Shown here: positions 33,889 through 42,219 of the stretch, piece after piece
Numbering within the stretch: position 1 is the first letter of the stretch
How the letters are laid out: each line of letters opens with the position of its first letter
From: Neomicrococcus aestuarii
GTDB lineage: Bacteria; Actinomycetota; Actinomycetes; Actinomycetales; Micrococcaceae
Assembly (NCBI RefSeq): GCF_014201135.1
Contig: NZ_JACHDR010000001.1
Location: forward strand, 1,922,001-1,986,000
Direction: 5' to 3'
Length of the DNA: 64,000 nt
Made by a program: the position numbers and the translations under genes
Notes under the pieces: generated by a model
Databases searched by the model: none
What the model was told of the DNA's origin: nothing
Seen by the model: the letters and a program-made list of their open reading frames with translations, nothing else

Positions 33889-34149
33889 GTTGGGGGCTGA
33901 GCAAATTGCTCAGCCCCCAACAACGGCTTCAAATCCAGGCAAAGTGTGCGTCACGCGGGCTGCAAACTCGCGAATGCAACCCCATTGGATCAGACGATGA
34001 TCAATCGTAATCTTCTCCAAAACGGATCGAGGCCTAGTCCCTCTGGGGACCTAGATGTACTGTAGCGGATATGGGGCGTCTAAATGGCAATCGACTACCT
34101 CGGCTGGAAGAAGGCTTCCAACCTTCAAACGTTCTCAGTACGGGCCGGT
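33889..34149 (-). ncRNA. structured leader RNA partner of the RT (candidate)
   Basis: The 288 bases before the RT start contain no gene but four hairpins on the RT strand. 34102-34123 has a 9-bp stem with CCTT loop; 34034-34054 has CTAG/TCCC arms with one bulge; 33994-34008 has ACGAT/ATCGT; and 33889-33921 has a perfect 16-bp stem (arms GTTGGGGGCTGAGCAA) ending 28 bases before the RT start. A promoter-like TTGACA lies upstream. This is the layout of RT defence systems whose template RNA is encoded directly upstream (for example DRT2 and DRT9). Family membership is inference; boundaries are estimates. Confidence 0.55.
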
Positions 34150-34180
34150 TTAGCACGACGCTTTCGGATTTCGTTGTCAA
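34150..34180 (-). promoter_or_regulatory. promoter for leader RNA/RT
   Basis: Minus strand TTGACA (34175-34180) and TGCTAA (34150-34155) are separated by 19 bases; transcription would begin near 34143 and give an RNA of about 255 bases up to the 33889 hairpin. The stretch 34181-34310 shows nothing recognisable. Confidence 0.45.
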
Positions 34181-34310
34181 CAGGTCTTTTAGCGTGAGCC
34201 TGTTCCAAGAATGATCTTCAAGTATTTGTGCTCCTCATGTTCGAACCCCAGCCAATACTCAGGTGAATCGGTACAGCCGAGTGCTTCTGCAGATTTTTGG
34301 CCCATGGAGG

Positions 34311-34685
34311 TCACTTCATCTTGAACCGCACCGCAGACCAGTAATCGTCAATGGACACGTTGGAGTTCAGCGTCCAGTCGAACTCTTCCATGTACCGCCA
34401 GATGCTGTCCCGGTTGATGTCTGACCTATTGCCCTTCGGATATAGCACCCAGCCCGCGCGAGTCCCAGCTAGATGGTCGCGCACAGGCAGGAAAAGTTCA
34501 TCCAGTTGCGCCTTGTCGCGCGCGAAAATGAGGGCTGAGTCGGCAACGCTTTCCTCGATTCCGTCAACAAAGCTCGCACCCTCCGGCAACGGTTCCAATA
34601 GGGCGAGTTCTTCGGCGCTGGCGCCCACCACGTGCACTGAATTTCCGGGCTTGATCTGAAGCTTTTCGGCGATGGTCTTGGACAT
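34311..34685 (-). CDS. DUF3052-like hypothetical protein
   Basis: A 124-residue soluble protein. Features are an N-terminal MSKTIAEKLQIKPGNSVHVV (a beta-rich small-domain start), a central ALIFARDKAQLDELFLP and a C-terminal AGTRAGWVLYPKGNRSDINR, ending in a Trp-containing strand. The 'lowering of a score into a WVLYPKG core' resembles DUF3052 proteins, whose role is unknown. No membrane segment or catalytic motif can be read. It is divergent from the nuclease-like gene at 34766 with an 80-base gap, and may or may not belong with the RT. Confidence 0.6.
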   Translation of the reverse strand: MSKTIAEKLQIKPGNSVHVVGASAEELALLEPLPEGASFVDGIEESVADSALIFARDKAQLDELFLPVRDHLAGTRAGWVLYPKGNRSDINRDSIWRYMEEFDWTLNSNVSIDDYWSAVRFKMK

Positions 34686-34765
34686 GGCACTAGTGTGCCA
34701 TTTCGAAATTGAATTACGACGACGCAGCTCACTTTTCGTAGGCAGTGGTGTAGCAGAATGAGGGC

Positions 34766-35944
34766 ATGGATGACTACGACCTCATAACCGAGCTCTTGCC
34801 CGTGCTGGGCCGGTCGAGTCATGAATCGTTCAATGTCTTCAACGTGATGCACCATGGGACGCATGAGAAACAGCTGTCGAACATCTTTCGATGGATTCTG
34901 GATATCGGAGGCTCGCGCCGCTTCGAAACGCTAGGCCAGAGAGTCTTTCTCAACCTGATCCGCGAGCGGCTGGGACCTTCGGCTGATCTGCCAGACGAGC
35001 CTTACTCCGTCCGTCAGGAAGTCAATACTGCCGAGTCAGGACATCGCCTAGATATCGCCGACCTCGTTTTAGAGAATGACTCGACCGTAGTCGTAGTGGA
35101 AAACTACGAAACCTCCGACGGCCACGGGCATAGCTACAACTCCTACCTCAAATACGGTCAGCGAGACGGTAAGTTCGGCGTCGTCGTTCTGCTCTGCGCA
35201 TCCGAGTACACCTACCTCCAATCCGACGGTTGGGAACGTGCGACGGTGATTACGTATGAGAGATTCCTTGATCGCCTTATGGATGAGCTGAACAAGGAGA
35301 GGAACTACGCACAGTTACACACCGAGCAGTACTCGTTCCTCATCCAGATGCACAGGAAATTTGCCGCTAAGGGGGATGAAGTGAGTGATTCGGAGTTTTT
35401 GGCTTTCATCGACGCAATTTGTGTTTCGGGCGAAGCCAGACGCTACAGAGAGCGCACAAGTGATGTGGCCGCTGAGAAGTTTGCAAGCGACGTTGCCGAA
35501 CGTGCAAGGGAGCGCTTTGAAGGCGGCCGAGAGGTTCTCAAGAGGGTTAAGGATCGACTCAAGATCTATGCGCGCTCAACCCTGCACAACCAGCTGGACG
35601 GCAAGCTTCGAGCGGGCTCTGTTCGCGAGATTCGAGCCAACTACGTGGGTATTTATCAATGGATCGTTGAGCTGGTTGTCACCGCTGACGATGGCGCCAC
35701 GTCCGCTCAAAATTTTGAGATTCGATTCGGTCCAACAGCATGGAACTATGTCGAAAACGAGAGCGACAGTCTGAGCCTAGGTGACGGTGAAACTGTTGAC
35801 TATTCGAAGCTTTTCATCGCAAGCACTGGCAACCGCAGGATTATGCGCCAGTCCCAAGTTTCGTTGCTGGAAGTTTTGCACGGCCTGTCCGCCGACGACT
35901 ATCGCTTGCGGGACGAAATCCTGGCTCTCGATGCCACGAGTTGA
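34766..35944 (+). CDS. PD-(D/E)XK nuclease-fold protein
   Basis: A 392-residue protein whose N-terminal ~200 residues match the PDDEXK_4 type: LSNIFRWILDIGGSRRFETLGQRVFLNLI, then HRLDIADLVLENDSTVVVVENYETSDGHG and SYNSYLKYG. Asp96 and Glu112 fit the metal-binding acids, but the usual catalytic Lys two residues after Glu is Tyr114, so activity is doubtful or uses another residue. The C-terminal ~150 residues form a separate alpha/beta region without a recognised family. Proteins like this are frequent in defence islands; the RT lies 0.9 kb away. GAGGGC precedes the ATG. Confidence 0.75.
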   Translation: MDDYDLITELLPVLGRSSHESFNVFNVMHHGTHEKQLSNIFRWILDIGGSRRFETLGQRVFLNLIRERLGPSADLPDEPYSVRQEVNTAESGHRLDIADLVLENDSTVVVVENYETSDGHGHSYNSYLKYGQRDGKFGVVVLLCASEYTYLQSDGWERATVITYERFLDRLMDELNKERNYAQLHTEQYSFLIQMHRKFAAKGDEVSDSEFLAFIDAICVSGEARRYRERTSDVAAEKFASDVAERARERFEGGREVLKRVKDRLKIYARSTLHNQLDGKLRAGSVREIRANYVGIYQWIVELVVTADDGATSAQNFEIRFGPTAWNYVENESDSLSLGDGETVDYSKLFIASTGNRRIMRQSQVSLLEVLHGLSADDYRLRDEILALDATS

Positions 35945-35954
35945 TGGCAAAGCA

Positions 35955-35986
35955 AAGCGGCGGCCACCCGAAGGTAACCGCCGCTT
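35955..35986. terminator. bidirectional terminator-like hairpin
   Basis: AAGCGGCGG and CCGCCGCTT form a perfect 9-bp stem between the convergent nuclease-fold and LLM-oxidoreductase genes. Confidence 0.6.
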
Positions 35987-35998
35987 GCGCCCGAAGGC

Positions 35999-37021
35999 TT
36001 AGCGCCAGCCGAGACCCGGAGCCACGTGCTTGAGGATCGACTCAATGACGTGAGCGTTGTATTCAACACCGAGCTGATTCGGCACCGTGAGCAACAGCGT
36101 GTCTGCGGCCGCGATGGCCTCGTCCTGCTTGAGCGTCTCGATGAGTTCGTCCGGCTCACCCGCGTAGGAACGGCCAAAGACGGCGCGAGTCTTCGCGTCG
36201 ATCTGGCCCACCTGGTCCGAGCTGTAGCGATCGCGGCCGAAGTACTGCCAGTCGCGGTCGTCGGTCAGGGCGAAGATGCTTCGGCTGACAGAGACGCGAG
36301 GTGTGCGCTCGTGGCCGGCTTCCTTCCATGCCTGACGGTAGATCTCGATCTGCTCCGCCTGCTGAACATGGAACGGCTTGCCGTTCTCGTCGTTCTTCAG
36401 GGTGGAGCTTTGCAAATTCATGCCGAGCTTGGCTGCCCAGACCGCGGTGTCGTTGGAGCCGGAGCCCCACCAAATGCGGTCGCGAAGTCCTTCGGAGTGC
36501 GGCTCAACGCGGAGCAGCCCCGGAGGATTCGGGAACATCGGACGAGGGTTCGGCTGTGCAAAGCCTTCGCCTGTCAGTACCTCGAGCAAGCGCTCGGTGT
36601 GGCGACGTCCCATGTCAGCATCGGATTCGCCCTCAGCAGGGGAGAAGCCGAAGTGGCGCCAGCCGTCGATCACCTGTTCTGGTGAACCACGGCTAATGCC
36701 GAGCTGCAGTCTGCCACCCGAAATCAGGTCCGCGGCGCCGGCGTCTTCTGCCATGTACAGCGGGTTTTCATAGCGCATATCGATGACGCCCGTACCGATT
36801 TCAATCTTTTTGGTGCGCGCGCCAATGGCCGCCAAGAGTGGAAACGGAGACGCGTATTGCTGAGCGAAGTGGTGGACGCGGAAATATGCTCCATCAGCGC
36901 CCAGCTCTTCTGCAGCGACGGCTAGGTCAATTGCCTGCAACAACGCATCGGACGCACTGCGTGTCCCGGACTGCGGATGGTCGGTCCAGTGACCGAATGA
37001 CAGAAAACCTATGTTCTTCAT
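35999..37021 (-). CDS. LLM-class flavin-dependent oxidoreductase
   Basis: A 340-residue luciferase-like monooxygenase (TIM barrel, FMN or F420 dependent). Typical elements are the start MKNIGFLSFGHWTD, EELGADGAYFRVHHFAQQYASPFPLLAAIGARTKKIEIGTG, and GGRLQLGISRGSPEQVIDGW. The substrate is not predictable. GAGGGA precedes the start. It is followed on the other strand by a thioesterase; no operon partners are seen. Confidence 0.9.
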   Translation of the reverse strand: MKNIGFLSFGHWTDHPQSGTRSASDALLQAIDLAVAAEELGADGAYFRVHHFAQQYASPFPLLAAIGARTKKIEIGTGVIDMRYENPLYMAEDAGAADLISGGRLQLGISRGSPEQVIDGWRHFGFSPAEGESDADMGRRHTERLLEVLTGEGFAQPNPRPMFPNPPGLLRVEPHSEGLRDRIWWGSGSNDTAVWAAKLGMNLQSSTLKNDENGKPFHVQQAEQIEIYRQAWKEAGHERTPRVSVSRSIFALTDDRDWQYFGRDRYSSDQVGQIDAKTRAVFGRSYAGEPDELIETLKQDEAIAAADTLLLTVPNQLGVEYNAHVIESILKHVAPGLGWR

Positions 37022-37167
37022 ACTTCCCTCAACTTATATGCGTCTGAATCTATTCCAGCACGCACAATTACGCTGCGTCCCCTCAGTGTCCACAGAGTTC
37101 GCACCGGTAGCGGGTAACTGAAGCTGCGGCGTCGTACGCTAAAGAAAAGAAAGCGAAAGGAATCCGC

Positions 37168-37659
37168 ATGTCTGAGCGCAAAAAGGTGATTGAGTGGGCG
37201 GATCCGCGGCCGGGTCCGGCGACGATGCCGAAACTGACCGGCCTAGAATATATGCAACAGATGATGTCCAGAGTCCTGCCTGCGCCGCCGATCGCAAGCC
37301 TCATGGATTTCACGTTGTCCGAGGTCAGCGCGGGAACTGTTTCGTTTGTGTGCACGCCGGACGAGTCGCACTACAACCCGCTCGGCATTGTTCATGGAGG
37401 GCTGGTGTGTACGCTGCTGGACTCGGCGCTGGGATGCGCTGTGCAGACCACGCTTCCGCAAGGCAGCGGCTACACGTCGATCGAAATCAAGGTCAATTAC
37501 TTGCGCGGCGTGACCGCGGAAAGCGGCGAGCTGACTGTGACCGGCGTGGTGACGAAGCCCGGCAGTCGAGTCGCGTTCGCAGAGGGTCACGTGACGGACG
37601 GTGCGGGCAAGGTCGTGGCGACAGCCACGGGAAGCTGCCTCGTTTTCCCGATTGGTTAG
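37168..37659 (+). CDS. PaaI-family hotdog thioesterase
   Basis: A 163-residue acyl-CoA thioesterase of the hotdog fold. The signature GIVHGGLVCTLLDSALGCAVQTTLP contains the catalytic HGG-D region, and YTSIEIKVNYLRGVT plus VAFAEGHVTDGAGKVVATATGSCLVF complete the fold. PaaI-like enzymes hydrolyse aromatic or medium-chain acyl-CoAs, in keeping with the aromatic-catabolism remnants just downstream. AAAGGA precedes the ATG. Confidence 0.92.
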   Translation: MSERKKVIEWADPRPGPATMPKLTGLEYMQQMMSRVLPAPPIASLMDFTLSEVSAGTVSFVCTPDESHYNPLGIVHGGLVCTLLDSALGCAVQTTLPQGSGYTSIEIKVNYLRGVTAESGELTVTGVVTKPGSRVAFAEGHVTDGAGKVVATATGSCLVFPIG

Positions 37660-37968
37660 TCGGATGGCGCGTAATCGGCAGGCTCCAGCAGACGCGAAAT
37701 CGCGTAACCGATGGCGAAACCCCAGAACGCCGGGTGAATGTTCCAGATGCTGAGTCCGGAAATCGTCACGACGAACGTGGTGAGCGCGCCGAGCGTGAAG
37801 CGGGTGGAGAACGCGGTGACGAGGGGTTGCAGGAGCGCCCGGAGCATTTCGAGGCCTCCGAACGATCAGCATGGCTTTCATGGCACGTCGCACCAGGCCG
37901 GACAACCCGAGCAGCAAAATCAGGATACCGGACGTGATGAACGCACCGACGATTTCCGGGAAGCTCAA
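37656..37968 (-). pseudogene. benE: benzoate transporter BenE remnant
   Basis: Two frames on the minus strand carry pieces of a BenE-family transporter. 37968 to about 37858 encodes SFPEIVGAFITSGILILLLG and SGLVRRAMKAML; after a shift, 37847-37656 encodes LRALLQPLVTAFSTRFTLGA followed by FVVTISGLSIWNIHPAFWGF, the C-terminal helices. A large internal part is missing and the two ends are out of frame. The 3' end overlaps the thioesterase stop by four bases. Confidence 0.75.
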
Positions 37969-38126
37969 GTGCTGGACTGGCCTTCCTTGGCGAGTACGTA
38001 GTTGTAGACAGCCTCTTCGCCTGCCCCACCATCGGTGCGTGGCTTCGGGTCAAGCACGAGCTCAGGCTTCACGGTGCCGCGCAAGAGCCACTCGGGCATG
38101 TTTGGCGCGTACTGCGAGTACAAGCG
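37965..38126 (-). pseudogene. intradiol (catechol) dioxygenase C-terminal fragment
   Basis: The minus strand encodes MPEWLLRGTVKPELVLDPKP then RTDGGAGEEAVYNYVL, resembling the end of catechol 1,2-dioxygenases (KPELxLDPKP...YDYVL). The iron-binding core is absent. Just beyond, 38139-38297 on the plus strand has another coding-like open stretch (TRLGESIANFSQQAERLAGE) ending at a TGA that I cannot assign. The whole 37.66-38.30 kb segment is a graveyard of aromatic-catabolism genes. Confidence 0.5.
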
Positions 38127-38344
38127 CGGTTGGCGGCGCTGCCCACCGTGAACCTCGTGACGCGACTCGGAGAATCCATCGCCAACTTCTCTCAGCAGGC
38201 TGAGCGTTTGGCGGGAGAACTCACCTTTGACGAGGTGAAATTCGGAAACTGCACCATTTCCTCGACCTCGATTGTGGCTGTCCCGCGGCGATGCTGAGCA
38301 CGTGGAATCTGAGCAGCCACTGCCCACTCTGCCTAGCTGGTAAA

Positions 38345-38360
38345 ATACTCCCGGGGGTAT
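38345..38360. promoter_or_regulatory. CstR/CsoR-like operator before tauE
   Basis: ATACTCCCGGGGGTAT is a near-perfect dyad matching the three sites before the persulfide dioxygenase gene at 43270-43343. It lies 42 bases before the TauE start. Confidence 0.75.
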
Positions 38361-38402
38361 CGTTCACGCCGTTAACGTACCCCCTCTAAAGAGGGAGAAG
38401 CC

Positions 38403-39203
38403 GTGTTCATTGCCATTGTTGGCGGGCTATTCGTTGGTCTCTTGATGGGAGCCTTGGGCGGTGGTGGCGCAATTCTTGCCATCCCGCTGTTGACGTTTGG
38501 TTTGGGCCTTCCAGTGCACGACGCCGCCGTGGCCTCCCTCGTGATTGTGGGCTTAGGCGCGCTCTCTGGAGTCTCTACCCATGCCCGCTACAAGCACGTG
38601 TGGTTCCAAGAAGGAATCCTGTTTGGCGTCTTCGGCATTGGCGGTGCGTTCCTCGGGACCTTGATGGCAAAAGGCATTGATAGCGCGCTCTTGCTCTCGC
38701 TGTTCTCCATCTTGCTAGTGGTGGTTGCGGGAACCATGATCCGCAAAGCCCTCAAGCCATCCACCAAACCGCCTACCCTCAACCGTTTGTTCGCGCGCGT
38801 GGACGGCAAGCTGGTCATCAATTTCCGAGGGGTTATTTACCTTGTCATCACCGCCACCATTGTGGGTTTCTTGACCGGATTCTTCGGAGTGGGCGGCGGC
38901 TTCGCGATTGTTCCGGCGCTCATGTTGGTCTTCGGCCTCGCAATGCCGGTGGCCGTGGGTACCTCGCTGCTGGTCATCTTCCTCAACAGCGTCACGGCGT
39001 TCATCCTGCACGGCGAAGCGGCTATGCACCTGGACTGGGTTGTCGTGAGTGTCTTCACGCTGCTCGCGATGAGCGGCTCCGTGGTCGGCGGCAAGCTCGC
39101 GCACCACATTCCGAAGAAGGTTCTTCAGCTCAGCTTCGCGAGCCTGCTGATTGTTATCTCGATCTACACGGCTATTCAGAGCGTTCCGCAGCTTCTTTCG
39201 TGA
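38403..39203 (+). CDS. TauE/SafE-family sulfite exporter
   Basis: A 266-residue membrane protein with about 8 helices and the twofold family repeat: GGLFVGLLMGALGGGGAILA at the start and GFLTGFFGVGGGFAIVPALM in the middle. TauE/SafE proteins export sulfite, sulfoacetate or related sulfur anions. The CstR-type operator upstream and the persulfide dioxygenase gene at 43.4 kb, whose product is sulfite, support a sulfite-export role in sulfide detoxification. GTG start with GGGAGAAG upstream. Confidence 0.9.
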   Translation: MFIAIVGGLFVGLLMGALGGGGAILAIPLLTFGLGLPVHDAAVASLVIVGLGALSGVSTHARYKHVWFQEGILFGVFGIGGAFLGTLMAKGIDSALLLSLFSILLVVVAGTMIRKALKPSTKPPTLNRLFARVDGKLVINFRGVIYLVITATIVGFLTGFFGVGGGFAIVPALMLVFGLAMPVAVGTSLLVIFLNSVTAFILHGEAAMHLDWVVVSVFTLLAMSGSVVGGKLAHHIPKKVLQLSFASLLIVISIYTAIQSVPQLLS

Positions 39204-39502
39204 CGCTGGGATTGCTGGCGGCGCCAGGATCGCTCGGGCACGTTGCCGCCCACGGCAGATACAGTACGACGACGCTGGGCCCGGCCCTCCCGCTCGGCAC
39301 GTTCCATTCGAAGCACCTTGGAGAACGAGGCCATCACGAGGTACGCAACGATCGTCACGGGCAGCGCGAAGATCAGCGTGGCGTATTCCATGGTGGTCAG
39401 GCCGCCATCCACGAGCAGGGCTAAACCTGAGCGTTTGCGACGCCTTTTGAGGTTGCTTGAAGCCGGTGAAACCGCCCCTCCGTCCACCGTCTTCCACCCC
39501 AC
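39176..39502 (-). CDS. small Flp pilin-like protein
   Basis: A 108-residue minus-strand frame with one hydrophobic helix, DGGLTTMEYATLIFALPVTI continuing to SFSKVL, that resembles the G/TTxEYAL start of Flp/type IVb pilins or DUF4244 proteins. The basic N-terminal part before it could be the prepilin leader. The last ~45 residues are basic and unlike the family, so the real end may be frameshifted. Its 3' end overlaps tauE by 28 bases. No tad secretion genes are near. Treat as tentative. Confidence 0.4.
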   Translation of the reverse strand: MGWKTVDGGAVSPASSNLKRRRKRSGLALLVDGGLTTMEYATLIFALPVTIVAYLVMASFSKVLRMERAEREGRAQRRRTVSAVGGNVPERSWRRQQSQRHERSCGTL

Positions 39503-39679
39503 TGTGCGGCCAATTTTCTACAACTTTTTCGACCCAAAGTCATATGGTCATTGCAACGTTGTTGGGCTGGAGGTTGTGATGGTGAAGGCGAAAAGGACGC
39601 AGGATATTTACTTTCCTGTGTGGAGTAGGTTTTTTGAGGCGATCGCTCGGGGTGAACTGTCCCAGGTTTAATGCCGCTG

Positions 39680-40657
39680 TTATGCGGGGAGCGGCTCTGG
39701 GGTGAGGGCCGCGTAATAGGTCGCCTCGAACTCGTCGGGGCTGACCATTCCAAGGCTACCGTGAAGCCTTCGGTTGTTATACCAGTCGACCCATCCAGCG
39801 GTCGCGAACTCGACGTCCGCGATCGTCTTGTAAGGGCCGTCGTGGAAGATCGTCGTCCGCACACACTCGGCCTTGTAGAGCCCGTTAACCGTCTCCATCA
39901 GCGCATTGTCATACGCATCACCCACCGACCCAATCGATGCGGCGATACCCTCCAACGCGAGATGCTCGGTGAGCATCACAGACGTATATTGAGATCCCGC
40001 ATCTGAGTGATGCCGCAGCTGCCCAGGGCCGACTCGGTGGCCTTGCCGGTCACGTTCCCACAACGCCATGCGCAACGGGATCATGACCAGGTCGACATGC
40101 TTGGTGGTCTGGACATGCCAGGCCACGATGCGTTGCGAAAACACATCGAGGATGAACGCAACATATACCCAGCCCGTCCAGGTGCGGACGTAGGTGAAAT
40201 CAGTGACCCACGTGTGATCAGGCCGCGGGGCAGTGAAGTCCCGGTTCAACAGGTCCCCGGCACGGATCCCGTCCTTCGCACGGATCGTCGTACGGATCGC
40301 TTTCGATCTCGTGACGCCCGAGAGTCCCAACGCCCGCATGGCGCGGTCGACTGCACCGCGGGAGACCTCTGGCAAGGCGGTACGGCGGATTAGCGCGGTC
40401 ATCTTCTTCCGCCCGTACAACCCCTCCGGAGTCATCCGACGCCGTTGCGTGCCTGTCTGGTCGACGACGGTCTTCCAGGCGGCGTCACGGACCGCGTCCA
40501 CGACCATCGCGTCGGTCACCGTACGAGCCGAGATCCGGGGGCGTTTCCACGCACGGTAGGTGCGTGCCGCGATCTTCACGCCCTGCTCACGCAGGACGCG
40601 TACGATCGACTCGACGGCGAAGCCCTCCGAACGCATTTGGTCGATGAAGCCCATCAT
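39680..40657 (-). CDS. IS3-family transposase OrfB
   Basis: A 325-residue integrase-core transposase. HTH_21-like GLSGVTRSKAIRTTI is followed by the rve core: HTWVTDFTYVRTWTGWVYVAFILDVFS (first Asp), LRHHSDAGSQYTS (second Asp) and DNALMETVNGLYKAE (Glu). It starts at the last base of the orfA stop, so it is made either by reinitiation or by a -1 frameshift as an OrfAB fusion, the usual IS3 strategy. Intact. Confidence 0.92.
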   Translation of the reverse strand: MMGFIDQMRSEGFAVESIVRVLREQGVKIAARTYRAWKRPRISARTVTDAMVVDAVRDAAWKTVVDQTGTQRRRMTPEGLYGRKKMTALIRRTALPEVSRGAVDRAMRALGLSGVTRSKAIRTTIRAKDGIRAGDLLNRDFTAPRPDHTWVTDFTYVRTWTGWVYVAFILDVFSQRIVAWHVQTTKHVDLVMIPLRMALWERDRQGHRVGPGQLRHHSDAGSQYTSVMLTEHLALEGIAASIGSVGDAYDNALMETVNGLYKAECVRTTIFHDGPYKTIADVEFATAGWVDWYNNRRLHGSLGMVSPDEFEATYYAALTPEPLPA

Positions 40658-40968
40658 CAGCGGTTGCGGGGGTCGAGTTCCCCCGCGAAGAAAGTCGTTG
40701 CCGCGCGCAGGATCGCTACGTCCTCACGGAGCTGACGGTTCTCGGCTTTGAGCCGCTTGATCTCAGCGTGCTCTTCGCTGGTCTGACCTTCCCGGGCACC
40801 GACATCGATCTCGGCTTGGATGACCCACCGGCGCAGCGACTCAGCCCCTACACCTTCTTGACGGGCAACGGCTGCGATCGCCTTCGCGTTCGATGGGTAT
40901 TCCGCTCGGTGCTCAAGCACCAGCCTGACCGCTCGTTCGCGGACCTGGGCATCAATCTTCTTCGGCAT
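40657..40968 (-). CDS. IS3-family transposase OrfA
   Basis: A 103-residue HTH_Tnp_1-type protein (RERAVRLVLEHRAEYPSNAKAIAAVARQEGVGAESLRRW) with a C-terminal leucine-zipper-like helix (EIKRLKAENRQLREDVAIL) ending AATTFFAGELDPRNR. It binds the IS ends and can be fused to OrfB by frameshifting. Intact. Confidence 0.92.
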   Translation of the reverse strand: MPKKIDAQVRERAVRLVLEHRAEYPSNAKAIAAVARQEGVGAESLRRWVIQAEIDVGAREGQTSEEHAEIKRLKAENRQLREDVAILRAATTFFAGELDPRNR

Positions 40969-42219
40969 GAAGCCATCCTCTCAACTCGAAAAGATACGGC
41001 ATCAAACCTGGGACGGTTCAGGGAGAGTCGATTTCTCGGGCGTCGGTCACGGCGGGCGTGGCTCGCTCTGCTGCTCGTAAACGCATGGACAAGAATCTCG
41101 GTATGAAATTCACAACGGGACGTGGAGATAGCATTCCTGGCATTCATGTGCGTGAAGGTGTTGGCGGGACTGGACGGATTACTCATGATGAGCGTGTTCA
41201 GATCGCTTTACGTGTGCGTGATGGGTATTCAAGTTCCCAGATCGCTCGCGAGCTCGGACGGGATCGCAGCGTGATCTGGCGAGAAATCCGCCGCAATAGC
41301 TCTAGTGGCGAATACATTGCTGGTGTTGCTGATGTTTTCACTTTCATGCGATCACGCCGGCCGAAGAAGCGCCGACTGGATAACCCGGCACTGGTGCGGT
41401 TCGTGGAAGACGCGATGGATCAAGGGTGGTCACCGAAACTGATCTCGCTGGTTCTTGCCCGCGACTTCGCGCACGATAAGACTATGCAGATCAGTCACGA
41501 AACCATTTACCAAGCGATCTATGTTCAAGGTCGTGGCGAACTGCGTAAAGACCTGTACCGGTGCTTGTCCACGGGACGGGCTAAACGCATCGTTGACGGT
41601 CGGGGGTTAGGTCGTAACCAATCACCGTACAAGGACGCACTGAAGATCTCTGAACGCCCACCATCTGTGCAAGACCGGGCTGTCCCAGGGCACTGGGAAG
41701 CAGATCTGATCATGTCAGGGGCAACCTCGAAAGCGGCGATAGGTACCTTGGTTGAACGCACCACCCGGTACACCATCCTCTTGCATTTACCCGATGGCCA
41801 TGACTCCGTCCACGTCGCCGAAGCCATCAAAAATGCGATGAAAAAGCTACCAGCCGATATGCGTCGGACCCTGACCTACGATCGTGGGACCGAGATGGCT
41901 AGATACCGTGAAATCCAGACAGCACTCGATCTTCAAGTGTATTTCTGCGACCCGCACTCGCCCTGGCAACGCGGCACCAACGAGAACACCAACAGGCTCC
42001 TGCGGCACTGGTTCGCGAAAAGCTCCGACCTTTCCGTACACACCGCGGCCGACCTAAAACGAGTTCAAGACAGCCTCAACAACCGGCCACGACCCACCTT
42101 GAACCTCGAAACCCCCAACAAACGCTTCAAAGAACTCCTCAACCAAGCAACCTAACGTTGCAATCACCCATTGACTCCGCCCGAGATTCCTCGTCGAAAA
42201 GTGTTCTCACATGGGGGTG

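Larger units (their letters stand above)
39653..41022 (-). mobile_element. intact IS3-family element
   Basis: A 1370-bp element with 24-bp inverted repeats matching at 22 positions (39653-39676 begins TGAACTGTCCCAGGTTTAAT; 40999-41022 is its partner) and a GGG target duplication on both sides (39650-39652 and 41023-41025). It holds orfA and orfB on the minus strand. Confidence 0.92.
39579..42155 (+). pseudogene. IS30-family transposase, disrupted by IS3
   Basis: The 5' part (39579-39652, GGAGG before the ATG) encodes MVKAKRTQDIYFPVWSRFFE then AIARG. The 3' part (41026-42155) continues GESISRASVTAGVARSAARK and the complete core with HTH (SSSQIARELGRDRSVIWREI), GHWEADLIMS, LTYDRGTEM and WQRGTNENTNRLLRHW, the DDE motifs. 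Removing the IS3 and one copy of its GGG target duplication restores the frame exactly. An internal GTG start at 41058 could still give a 365-residue product lacking about 36 N-terminal residues, so residual function is possible. Confidence 0.85.
39538..42176. mobile_element. IS30-family element split by an IS3 element
   Basis: Imperfect ~23-bp inverted ends share AGTCA and ATTGCAACGTT (39538-39560 left, 42154-42176 right). The IS30-type transposase reads from 39579, is interrupted at 39652 by the IS3 element and resumes at 41026. Ends are approximate. Confidence 0.75.

Noticed and set aside
33861-33932. Extended N-terminus of the reverse transcriptase from a TTG codon
   Set aside because: It would translate a perfect inverted repeat and lacks a ribosome site, whereas ATG 33860 has GGGAG at good spacing.
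37243-37968. A 241-residue minus-strand protein beginning MSFPEIVGAF
   Set aside because: Only the first ~37 residues resemble BenE; the rest is antisense to the thioesterase gene. Treated as part of the benE relic.
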